Positions 1 to 6,523 of a stretch of 7,005 nt of DNA are shown here, one piece after another. Under the pieces are notes generated by a model, which was not told the origin of the DNA, ran no database searches, and was given only the letters and a program-made list of their open reading frames with translations. The translations under genes were made by a program, and so were the position numbers. Within the stretch, counting starts at the first letter, position 1. Each line of letters starts with the position of its first letter. Location of the stretch: NCBI GenBank assembly GCA_029934775.1, contig JAOZLO010000051.1, forward strand, positions 1 to 7,005, written 5' to 3'. Source of the stretch: Desulfocapsaceae bacterium. GTDB taxonomy: Bacteria > Desulfobacterota > Desulfobulbia > Desulfobulbales > Desulfocapsaceae.

Positions 1-2951
1 ACTTTTCAGACCTCCCCTTAAAAAAAACTCACCGTGTTGAAGATATTCGACTTGCCCTGCCAACATTTTCAAACTTTCCTTTTCAGGCAGGCAACTACAT
101 CCAACCTCATTTTTCCGCTACGATAAATGGCAGTCCACTGGAGCTCACAGGAAAAGCCAGCGTTGGAGAAAGAGGTGATAACAAACATGACACTAATCTG
201 TCGTGTGATATTCATTCCCTTAATCTGCCTCATTACTTTGAATACCTTCCATTTGAACTCCCGTATGAATTTACAGAAGGAAAAGCTGACGGCAGAATCG
301 GCCTGACATTCAGCCCCAAAAATGAAAAAGGTAAAAAACTCGCTATTACCTTTGACCTCAAAGTCAATGACACCGCGCTTGGAACACACAATAATTCCTT
401 AAAAATTGTGGCCCCTGCTGCAAACATCATAGGTACTTTATATCCAGTATCCAAATATATTCACCTGCAGACAGTCTCCATACGAGACCCGGTAATTTCT
501 TCAAATGGAGAGAGTTTTGGAAATAATCTTCGGGATATTTTCAACTCTGACAACAGGACAAGCCCTGCCAGCGTTCACCCTGCAGCCACCATCATTGACA
601 TCGATCTTGTCGTTGTTGACGGCGGTGTCCTTCAGCTTTTCAATAGGGGCGGATCAGGTAAACCGCACATTTCGTGGAACTCTATACAGTTCAGTTTAAA
701 AAATTACACCACTGCCACAGATGCTGGAAAGGTAAAAAAACGCGGCTCTTTCCGTTTAACAGGAGATCAGAACGGGGCATCGTCAACTTTTTCATGGCAG
801 GGCGAACTGACAGCACCGAAGATACTGAGTGGCTCACTCAGTATCAACAACATTCAAACGTCCACTCTCTTTCAAACCTTTGGCATTATGCCAACTGTTA
901 CCTCTATAGGGTTGGCAGACCTTAAGGGAAAATTGAGCCTTGATTTAACAAAGAGCACTCCCCCATCCCCTCTCTACTTCCTCAAAGATACAACAATATC
1001 AGTTCAGAATTTCACCCTGTTTGATAAAAAATCAACCATTCTTACAACGCCGATACTTACCATTTCCGGTTTCAGCACTGCAGAGGGGCAAACAGACTTT
1101 GGAGATATTTCCATCGATAATGGTACACTCAGGTTGACCAGAGGGAGACTGCCCAAATCCTTTGCACTCTTTTCTGAAAATAATCACACGATTCAAAGCA
1201 TCAATTTTATCGGCACTGCAACCCTGATGGCCGATCGAGAAAACGGCTCGAAACTTCATTTTTCAAAATTTTCCCTCAAAGCAAATGAACTCAACCTTGC
1301 TGAAACATCTAAAAACAACCTCTCAATAACTGGCAAAACTGAAAATGACGGTGATCTGAAGGCTGAGGGAAATATCTCTTTATCACCATTCAACGGGACC
1401 CTGAAAACTATTTTTACTCAGCTGCAAGCCAGTTCAGTTTTCTCCCTGTTTACCAGTGCATCTGTTCTGGCTGATATGAAAGGATTTATCGGGGGAAAAG
1501 GAAATCTCACTTTTCCAAAAATTGGTTTTGTCGGTGAATTGAATCTTGATAAGGTATCAGTGAATTCCCAGAAAAAATCAGTCGTTTCCTGGGAAACCAG
1601 TATTTTCCAGGGTCTTAATTTTTCCACCAAACCATTTCACCTTGGTATTGTATCGGCGGAGATCGAATCTCCATTATTTTCCTGGGAAATTACCTCTCAT
1701 GACAACAGTCCCATGGAAAACTTTTCACACTTCCTGCAAAAGCACTTTCCCGTCATCCATAAACAGAACCAGACCAAAAACACTATAACAATATCCCCTT
1801 TTGACATTCAGGAGATTCTATTCAAAAACGGTCAAATCCAGGTGGTAGAGAAAAGAATGACACCTGTCTGGCAAGGATCAGTCACTCAACTTGCAGGGAA
1901 AATAACTGAGATACATTCAGCTGAAACTTCGGTAAAAAGCCAATTCCAGTTATCTGGGAAACTTGATGATTCACTTTTTACCGCAGAAGGACAAAGTGAC
2001 TTTTTCTCAAAAGATAAAAATGGCAGCTATTCTTTTAATCTTACAAATTTCCCTATTGCTGATTTTCATGAGCAGCTTGCTCCGCTCCTTGATATTGACA
2101 CAAGCAAAGGAACATTTATTGTAAGGCAAAACAGTCAATGGGAAGACAACCATCTCAGTTCCTCCGGCACAGTACTCTTAACAGGAATTGAACCGGAACT
2201 GGAGGATTCAGAATCAGCACTTCCCCTGGCCCTTCTTACAGACCAGGAAAAGAGTTTTAACCTCGATTTCTCATTTACCAGACAGGAACCTACTTCCAGA
2301 TCAATGCTGTTTGATGACATGGTAACACTCTTTAATAAACTCATCATAAAATCATCTGTTTCTCCACTCCTTCTTGCAGCCGGCGATTTTACAGATTTAA
2401 TTGACAATGAGTTTGCAGAATTCAAACCCGGGGAAACCGCAATGTCTCGAAAAGGCAATGAAACATTAGCCCGATACAGTGCCCTCCTTGCCTCTACCCC
2501 AAACATAGGCCTTTCAATCACCGGTCACTACGATCCCACTATCGATGCTGCTGCAATGAAAACGAAGTTGGAAACTACTGAATCTGAAAGAGTTACAGCA
2601 ATAAACAGAGAAAGATACAAAATTTGGAAGGAACAAAAAAAAGCTTATACAAAAAATTTTGAAATGGAACGGGAAAAAATTCTCAAAGAAGGAAAAATAG
2701 CTGAACAGGATATCCCTCCAAAAATCCTGCAGGAATTTGTCCCGACCCAGCCGCAGCAGATAACTGTGAACAATGCCACATTAAAGGATCTTGCTGACCA
2801 CAGGGCCAGTATAGTTTATCAATACTTTACAACTCAACCAGGCCTCAAACCTGGTAGGATTACCATCGTAGAGTCGAAGCAACCTCTGCAGACAACTGAG
2901 GATCATTCACCGAGGGTGATGATCAGAGTTACCACCTCAAGGCAACCTTGA
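1..2951 (+). CDS. DUF748/AsmA-like envelope protein, 5'-truncated by window
   Basis: The frame is open from base 3 to the TGA at 2949-2951, giving 982 visible residues with no start, so the gene begins before the window. The GTG at 408 is an internal codon: the 135 codons before it continue the same protein. Visible residues 1-60 and about 76-105 (LPHYFEYLPFELPYEF) match my memory of the DUF748 pattern of beta-rich repeats seen in AsmA-clan proteins. The body is rich in short alternating hydrophobic strands, as expected for a long periplasmic beta structure. Near the C-terminus, ITGHYDP (about residue 839) and LADHRASIVYQYF (about 931) resemble the two halves of an OmpA-like domain, separated by a highly charged helical stretch. 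AsmA-clan relatives are tied to outer-membrane assembly or lipid transport across the periplasm; that role is inferred here. It is translationally coupled to the small membrane protein downstream. Family call is firm, function is not. Confidence 0.85.
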   Translation, partial: FSDLPLKKTHRVEDIRLALPTFSNFPFQAGNYIQPHFSATINGSPLELTGKASVGERGDNKHDTNLSCDIHSLNLPHYFEYLPFELPYEFTEGKADGRIGLTFSPKNEKGKKLAITFDLKVNDTALGTHNNSLKIVAPAANIIGTLYPVSKYIHLQTVSIRDPVISSNGESFGNNLRDIFNSDNRTSPASVHPAATIIDIDLVVVDGGVLQLFNRGGSGKPHISWNSIQFSLKNYTTATDAGKVKKRGSFRLTGDQNGASSTFSWQGELTAPKILSGSLSINNIQTSTLFQTFGIMPTVTSIGLADLKGKLSLDLTKSTPPSPLYFLKDTTISVQNFTLFDKKSTILTTPILTISGFSTAEGQTDFGDISIDNGTLRLTRGRLPKSFALFSENNHTIQSINFIGTATLMADRENGSKLHFSKFSLKANELNLAETSKNNLSITGKTENDGDLKAEGNISLSPFNGTLKTIFTQLQASSVFSLFTSASVLADMKGFIGGKGNLTFPKIGFVGELNLDKVSVNSQKKSVVSWETSIFQGLNFSTKPFHLGIVSAEIESPLFSWEITSHDNSPMENFSHFLQKHFPVIHKQNQTKNTITISPFDIQEILFKNGQIQVVEKRMTPVWQGSVTQLAGKITEIHSAETSVKSQFQLSGKLDDSLFTAEGQSDFFSKDKNGSYSFNLTNFPIADFHEQLAPLLDIDTSKGTFIVRQNSQWEDNHLSSSGTVLLTGIEPELEDSESALPLALLTDQEKSFNLDFSFTRQEPTSRSMLFDDMVTLFNKLIIKSSVSPLLLAAGDFTDLIDNEFAEFKPGETAMSRKGNETLARYSALLASTPNIGLSITGHYDPTIDAAAMKTKLETTESERVTAINRERYKIWKEQKKAYTKNFEMEREKILKEGKIAEQDIPPKILQEFVPTQPQQITVNNATLKDLADHRASIVYQYFTTQPGLKPGRITIVESKQPLQTTEDHSPRVMIRVTTSRQP

Positions 2952-3379
2952 TGGATCATTTGATAACCACACAGCTTTTTCAAAACATAATTCAGTGGTT
3001 TGCAATCACCTCTCTGACTACTTTTTTACTCAGTCTGCTCCTCATTCCACTGATAATCAGTAAACTTTCAGTCCACTGTTTTGTCCAAATTACTCCCAGA
3101 ACCCGAGAATTCAGGTTTTCTGCCTGGAAGTTGATGCTCTGCGTACTGCGTAACGTTGTCGGTATACTCCTGCTTCTTGCGGGAATTGCAATGCTCTTTC
3201 TGCCAGGCCAGGGAATCCTTACAATACTTATCAGTCTTCTCCTGCTCTCCTTTCCAGGAAAACAGAAACTATTCAATTACCTGATCCATAAACCAGCAAT
3301 CCAGCGAAGCCTTGACTGGGTACGAAAAAAAAGTGGTACTCACCCGTTTATCTGGCCGGAAAAAAAACTGGTCCCATAA
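2951..3379 (+). CDS. Small inner-membrane protein, PGPGW-like family
   Basis: A 142-residue protein. The ATG at 2951 overlaps the upstream TGA by one base (TGATG), and AAGG at 2939-2942 lies 8 bases before it, so I prefer it to the TTG at 2948. It has a hydrophobic segment at about residues 16-38, a basic, aromatic stretch (about 50-67), then a long hydrophobic region at about 69-99 broken by LPGQG at 84-88. FPGK follows at 101-104, and the tail is basic. The LPGQG plus long hydrophobic run plus PGK pattern resembles the 'putative transmembrane protein (PGPGW)' family, in which a Pro-Gly turn splits two membrane helices. The family has no known biochemical role that I can name. The overlap with the DUF748 gene suggests the two are made together and may act in the same envelope process; this is inference. 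Confidence 0.75.
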   Translation: MDHLITTQLFQNIIQWFAITSLTTFLLSLLLIPLIISKLSVHCFVQITPRTREFRFSAWKLMLCVLRNVVGILLLLAGIAMLFLPGQGILTILISLLLLSFPGKQKLFNYLIHKPAIQRSLDWVRKKSGTHPFIWPEKKLVP

Positions 3380-3383
3380 CACA

Positions 3384-3422
3384 ACATCACCATTTAAATG
3401 ATGTAACACCCCACAAGGGGGT
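3384..3422. other. Two adjacent weak inverted repeats in the convergent gap
   Basis: ACATCA (3384-3389) pairs with TGATGT (3399-3404) around a 9-base loop. ACCCC (3408-3412) pairs with GGGGT (3418-3422) around a 5-base loop. They begin five bases after the stop of the small membrane protein gene, where a transcript end is expected. Neither is followed by a run of T on either strand, so they are not classical intrinsic terminators. They might protect the 3' end or slow polymerase. Significance is uncertain. Confidence 0.3.
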
Positions 3423-3503
3423 ATACGTGTCATAGTGGTATCCTTGAGTTTCCGATTCCAGTTCTGTCTCACGGTTCGAAGTCGGAGTTTATGCCCTGGC
3501 TTC

Positions 3504-3529
3504 ATAAGGGTGCTTATCTCTTGTTTTTT
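3504..3529 (+). terminator. Possible weak intrinsic terminator
   Basis: ATAAG (3504-3508), loop GGTG, and CTTAT (3513-3517) form a 5-bp stem. A T-rich run (TTGTTTTTT, 3521-3529) begins three bases later. The site lies just before the 3' end of the converging minus-strand gene and could stop plus-strand transcription from the DUF748 operon. The stem is short and AT-rich, so this is tentative. Confidence 0.25.
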
Positions 3530-3538
3530 ATTACAGCT

Positions 3539-4774
3539 TTAACGGGGTAAGACACTAAACGGCTGATAGAGCGGATCTCCCACAAGAACCATCTGCCACG
3601 AAAAATATGGCAGAGAAACAAGATATGATTCTCCAAGACTCATATAACCATCAATGAGACGGGAAAAGAAAATCTCCGGTAGCGGGAAACCTTGTATGTA
3701 AGGTTCATATACAGGGCCTATAGTGGCCGCGACACCATTTTCCAGCATTTTCAAACACCATACACTGCTTTCTTTCTTTTTCAGCGTTGAACATTCGGCA
3801 CTTGCCATATGATAGCCGATTGCCCCTCTCTGCCACTCAAAACTATCTACATATTTTCCAAGGGAATACCACCCACAGTAGAGAGCCGCTCCAGGACAGC
3901 TGTTTTCTTTAAAAAGATCTGGACTCGCATCCAGTTCCACCTCCATTCTCCTCCTTACAAACTCTGCTGCTTTATGGAGAGAGGCATCATATTGTTTATA
4001 TCCAGACAGTCCAGTTTTTTCAGGTGATTTCCATCTGGCATCAAAATAGGATTTGCCCTGCAGTCCATTTTTTTCAGCCCAGAGTGAATCATTGATTATT
4101 CTATATACCGTTTCCTCATCAGGGCCATCCAGACGACTGACGAGTACAACATGGTTTTTTCCAATAGGTAGAGGCAAGCCCTGAAAACCAAGGAAGTAGG
4201 GGTTTTTTATCCAACCTTCAAGATTATATTTCTCAACCTGGACAAGTGCAAGTTCGGAATCAACCGCTGCCCGCTGACGGGTATTCAGCAACTTATCAAT
4301 CTTATTCTTCAGTTCTTTTTTCTTTGTCGATTTTTCCTCCTCAGTATATTCGTTTTTCTGAACAACACTCTTCCTCAGTTCACTGAGAATTTTGATCTGC
4401 TCTTTGACATCCCAGTCTGGTATTTGTGGAGCAACTTTCAGAGGAACGCCATAGATAAGAACTATCGCTGCTATTTTAACGTCAAGATTAAGTTCGGTAA
4501 GTGCTTCTAAAACCGGCTTTTTCAACTTCCTATCAAATTCATCTCGAGACATGGTTTCCTTTAAGGAAAGAGATAATTTGAGCAGGTGTGATTGAGGGAT
4601 ATTCCGTTTTTCCATATAATAGTGGGCGATATCTACACTCCCGGACATCCGTTTATTGGCAACCACCAGAATTTCATCCGGAACCATAGCATAACTATAT
4701 GTAATAACACTGTTACTCAAGAATAAAAAACAGAAAATATAAACCTTCCAATGATTAAAACAACTACTGGCCAT
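3539..4774 (-). CDS. TIGR03790 family secreted protein (exosortase-associated)
   Basis: A 411-residue protein with a probable Sec signal peptide: a basic residue at 10, a hydrophobic core at about 11-24 and likely cleavage after SYA (residue 29). Landmarks in order are EILVVANKRMSGSVDIAHYY (34-53), LIYGVPLKV (106-114), VDSELAL (171-177), SRLDGP (213-218), YCGWYSLGKYVDSFEWQRGAIGYH (299-322), GVAATIGPVYEPY (347-359) and GDPLYQPF (399-406). This order matches TIGR03790 as I know it, a family of unknown function described as occurring only in genomes that also carry exosortase, the proposed sorting transpeptidase for PEP-CTERM proteins. A lysine/glutamate-rich, coiled-coil-like stretch at about 123-165 sits between conserved blocks. 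The start is well supported by a doubled AGGAGG. It is convergent with the DUF748 operon and divergent from the sigma54 activator. No PEP-CTERM anchor is visible at its own C-terminus. The substrate and reaction are unknown. Confidence 0.88.
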   Translation of the reverse strand: MASSCFNHWKVYIFCFLFLSNSVITYSYAMVPDEILVVANKRMSGSVDIAHYYMEKRNIPQSHLLKLSLSLKETMSRDEFDRKLKKPVLEALTELNLDVKIAAIVLIYGVPLKVAPQIPDWDVKEQIKILSELRKSVVQKNEYTEEEKSTKKKELKNKIDKLLNTRQRAAVDSELALVQVEKYNLEGWIKNPYFLGFQGLPLPIGKNHVVLVSRLDGPDEETVYRIINDSLWAEKNGLQGKSYFDARWKSPEKTGLSGYKQYDASLHKAAEFVRRRMEVELDASPDLFKENSCPGAALYCGWYSLGKYVDSFEWQRGAIGYHMASAECSTLKKKESSVWCLKMLENGVAATIGPVYEPYIQGFPLPEIFFSRLIDGYMSLGESYLVSLPYFSWQMVLVGDPLYQPFSVLPR

Positions 4775-4787
4775 CCTCCTGCCTCCT
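4775..4787 (-). promoter_or_regulatory. Doubled Shine-Dalgarno for the TIGR03790 gene
   Basis: Read on the minus strand, AGGAGG occurs twice before the ATG at 4774. One copy (4782-4787) has an ideal 7-base spacing. The other (4775-4780) directly abuts the start codon and is too close to be the working site. The first copy fixes this start and predicts strong initiation, unlike the two plus-strand genes downstream, which have no clear ribosome binding site. Confidence 0.75.
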
Positions 4788-4851
4788 AAAAAGTGTTCAG
4801 AAAAAAGAATTTTTTCGTTAATCAGGAAATTACTACCATTTCTCGATCCGA

Positions 4852-4860
4852 TGTTATACT
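4852..4860 (+). promoter_or_regulatory. Extended -10 promoter candidate for the sigma54 activator
   Basis: TGTTATACT has the extended -10 form TGn plus TATACT (4855-4860, one mismatch to TATAAT). I see no good -35 at the expected distance (about 4832-4837), which is tolerable for an extended -10 promoter. The start would be near 4867. It shares its -10 with the minus-strand promoter. If used, the ATG at 4851 would lie upstream of the transcript, favouring the ATG at 4962 as the translation start. Confidence 0.4.
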
Positions 4861-4880
4861 ATATCAAAAATATTTATCAA
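4853..4880 (-). promoter_or_regulatory. Sigma70-type promoter candidate for the TIGR03790 gene
   Basis: On the minus strand, TTGATA (4875-4880) is followed after 16 bases by TATAAC (4853-4858). Each hexamer matches the housekeeping consensus at 5 of 6 positions. Transcription would begin near 4846, giving a leader of about 70 bases before the ATG at 4774. The region is AT-rich, which raises the chance of a random match. Confidence 0.5.
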
Positions 4881-4961
4881 AAACATTATATTGGATCATA
4901 TTCAGTGAGGTTTAAAAAACTCTCTGCTAATACAAATTATAATTTTCACCCTTTTTCACAT

Positions 4962-6449
4962 ATGCGCAAAGAAGAGCACGCCCAGAACATAAAAAGATTA
5001 ATTCTCAACCAGCAAAACTTTCTTGAAACCATCCCTGAAATGGTTCTGCTTGTAAAAGGAAGCGAGTCAGTTGAGTACATGAACCCAAGTGCCAGACTGT
5101 TTTTTGGAAATCTCTGTCAAAAATCAAAGAATAAACCTCCATTTCAATCAGAAACTGCGAAAAACCTCCTCAGCATTGTAGCCAAAGCCATAGAGGAGGA
5201 TGCGATCGGACCTACTCTTGAAATACCATTCAAGCAGTCGCACCTCGAATATACCCTGGCTCCCTTTGAGGGCTATAATGGCGACGAACTCTACTGGTTC
5301 TTCATCAGAGACCAGACCGATAAAAAATCACAATTAGAAGAATTATCTCTTTTTCACAACAGCATTGAAACTATCCTGTCACATAAAATTCATGAATTAA
5401 AAGAAAGTGAAAAGACGCGGCGCAACCTTTCAAAAGAGCTGAATTCATTGAAAGAGCACCTGAAGGAGAGACCTGAAGAAGGCAAGATGGTGGGTTCCAG
5501 TAGGGGACTGACAGAGCTCCGGGACATGGTTTTTCAAGTGGCAAAATCAGATGCGACTATTCTTATTACCGGCGAATCAGGAACAGGAAAAGAACTCGTT
5601 GCAAACCTGATCAGGGAGAGCAGTGGCCGCAATGAAAAGCCTTTTTTAAAAATTAACTGCAACGCCATTAATGACTCATTACTGGAAAGTGACCTTTTTG
5701 GCCATGAAAAAGGTGCCTTTACCGGTGCCGACCGAAAGCGCCAGGGGAAATTTGAAGTAGTTGATAAAGGCACTATCTTTCTCGATGAAATTGGAGATAT
5801 CAGCCCTCGGATGCAGGCGGCTTTACTCAGAGTTCTGCAAGACGGAGAAATAATCCGGGTAGGCGGAAATTCTCCAACTAAAATTGATGTAAGAATTATT
5901 GCCGCCACCAACAAAGACCTTGCAACGATGGTTCAAGAGGGGAATTTTCGTTTGGATCTCTTCTACAGATTAAACATCATTAATATATCAATTCCACCAC
6001 TCAGAGAACGCAAAGACGATATAGTAGACCTCGTTACACATTTTATTCGAAAATATAGACTGGCTTTTAAAAAAGAAATCAACTTTCTCCCCCAATCAAT
6101 ACTGGAACGTCTACTGGAACACGACTGGCCCGGCAATGTCCGTGAACTTGAAAACGTGATTCAACGGGCAGTGCTCATGTCTAAAGATAATGTCATAACC
6201 GAAAATGAACTTATCTTTGACATACAACCAGGGGAGGATAACCAGGCTCACCAAAAAGATTATCTGCAGCAACTCAACGGGTACCCCCTGAAATCTGTGC
6301 TTGTAGAAGTTGAAAAAGATTTTATTATCCAGGCATTAGACAAAAACAGGGGTAATGTCGCAAAAACCGTCAAACAACTGGAAATTGGCAAAACAGCTTT
6401 CTACGATAAATTAAAGAGGCACAACATTTCTCCAAAAGACCACAAGTAA
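4962..6449 (+). CDS. PAS-domain sigma54-dependent transcriptional activator
   Basis: A bacterial enhancer-binding protein that would use ATP to open sigma54 promoters. From the ATG at 4962 (495 residues), a PAS-like sensor (about 13-110, with IPEMVLLVKGSESVEYMNPSA) is followed by a coiled coil (about 125-170). The AAA+ domain has Walker A GESGTGKE (204-211), the sigma54-contact loop GAFTGA (251-256), Walker B GTIFLDEIG (270-278), FRLDLFYRL with arginines 330 and 336, and WPGNVREL (389-396). A Fis-type helix-turn-helix (about 464-490, GNVAKTVKQLEIGKTAFYDKLKRH) ends the protein. All key residues are intact, so it should be active. There is no receiver domain, so control is probably through a ligand or partner sensed by the PAS domain. 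The frame extends to an ATG at 4851, but neither start has a ribosome binding site, the 4851 ATG overlaps a likely -10 box, and the extra 37 residues look non-coding. Its target is unknown; the downstream PilZ gene is the obvious candidate. Confidence 0.92.
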   Translation: MRKEEHAQNIKRLILNQQNFLETIPEMVLLVKGSESVEYMNPSARLFFGNLCQKSKNKPPFQSETAKNLLSIVAKAIEEDAIGPTLEIPFKQSHLEYTLAPFEGYNGDELYWFFIRDQTDKKSQLEELSLFHNSIETILSHKIHELKESEKTRRNLSKELNSLKEHLKERPEEGKMVGSSRGLTELRDMVFQVAKSDATILITGESGTGKELVANLIRESSGRNEKPFLKINCNAINDSLLESDLFGHEKGAFTGADRKRQGKFEVVDKGTIFLDEIGDISPRMQAALLRVLQDGEIIRVGGNSPTKIDVRIIAATNKDLATMVQEGNFRLDLFYRLNIINISIPPLRERKDDIVDLVTHFIRKYRLAFKKEINFLPQSILERLLEHDWPGNVRELENVIQRAVLMSKDNVITENELIFDIQPGEDNQAHQKDYLQQLNGYPLKSVLVEVEKDFIIQALDKNRGNVAKTVKQLEIGKTAFYDKLKRHNISPKDHK

Positions 6450-6457
6450 ATATATTC

Positions 6458-6474
6458 AGGCATTTTTTTTGCAT
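6458..6474 (+). promoter_or_regulatory. Sigma54 (-24/-12) promoter candidate before the PilZ gene
   Basis: AGGCATTTTTTTTGCAT has GG at 6459-6460 and GC at 6471-6472. First-G to first-G distance is 12, as in the consensus TGGCAC-N5-TTGCA. GGCA and TTGCA match fully, while the flanking T and C of the -24 box are lost. The spacer is a run of T, a feature reported to help sigma54 binding just upstream of the -12 box. Transcription would start near 6484, leaving 28 or 40 bases before the ATGs at 6512 and 6524. It lies in the short gap directly after a sigma54 activator gene. Confidence 0.5.
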
Positions 6475-6523
6475 GAAAAGTTATAGTTTAAGCTTAACCA
6501 TTTCCTCTTTGATGATACGACCT

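Noticed and set aside
69..454. Two antisense open frames at the window start
   Set aside because: They run opposite the plus-strand DUF748 frame, which has family-level sequence there.
2135..2521. Antisense open frame within the DUF748 gene
   Set aside because: Low-complexity Ser/Arg-rich product opposite a clear coding region; a reading-frame shadow.
408..2951. DUF748 gene starting at the GTG at 408
   Set aside because: The same frame is open back to base 3 and the upstream residues carry recognisable DUF748 sequence, so 408 is an internal codon.
3450..3500. tRNA T-arm-like GGTTCGAAGTC
   Set aside because: The flanking bases do not form a T stem and no acceptor or anticodon arms can be built around it.
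3269..3505. Minus-strand small open frame across the convergent gap
   Set aside because: Basic, patternless product that overlaps the end of the membrane protein gene, with no supporting start signal.
5534..5914. Antisense open frame within the activator AAA+ region
   Set aside because: It lies entirely opposite strongly conserved catalytic motifs and has no recognisable domain or ribosome binding site.
6455..6477. Intrinsic terminator after the activator gene
   Set aside because: TTCAGGCA and TGCATGAA form a near-perfect inverted repeat (one mismatch), but the T run is in the loop, not after the stem. The sigma54 promoter reading explains the sequence better.
6482..6487. TATAGT as a sigma70 -10 box for the PilZ gene
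   Set aside because: No acceptable -35 at 16-18 bases upstream; the sigma54 pattern is the stronger candidate.
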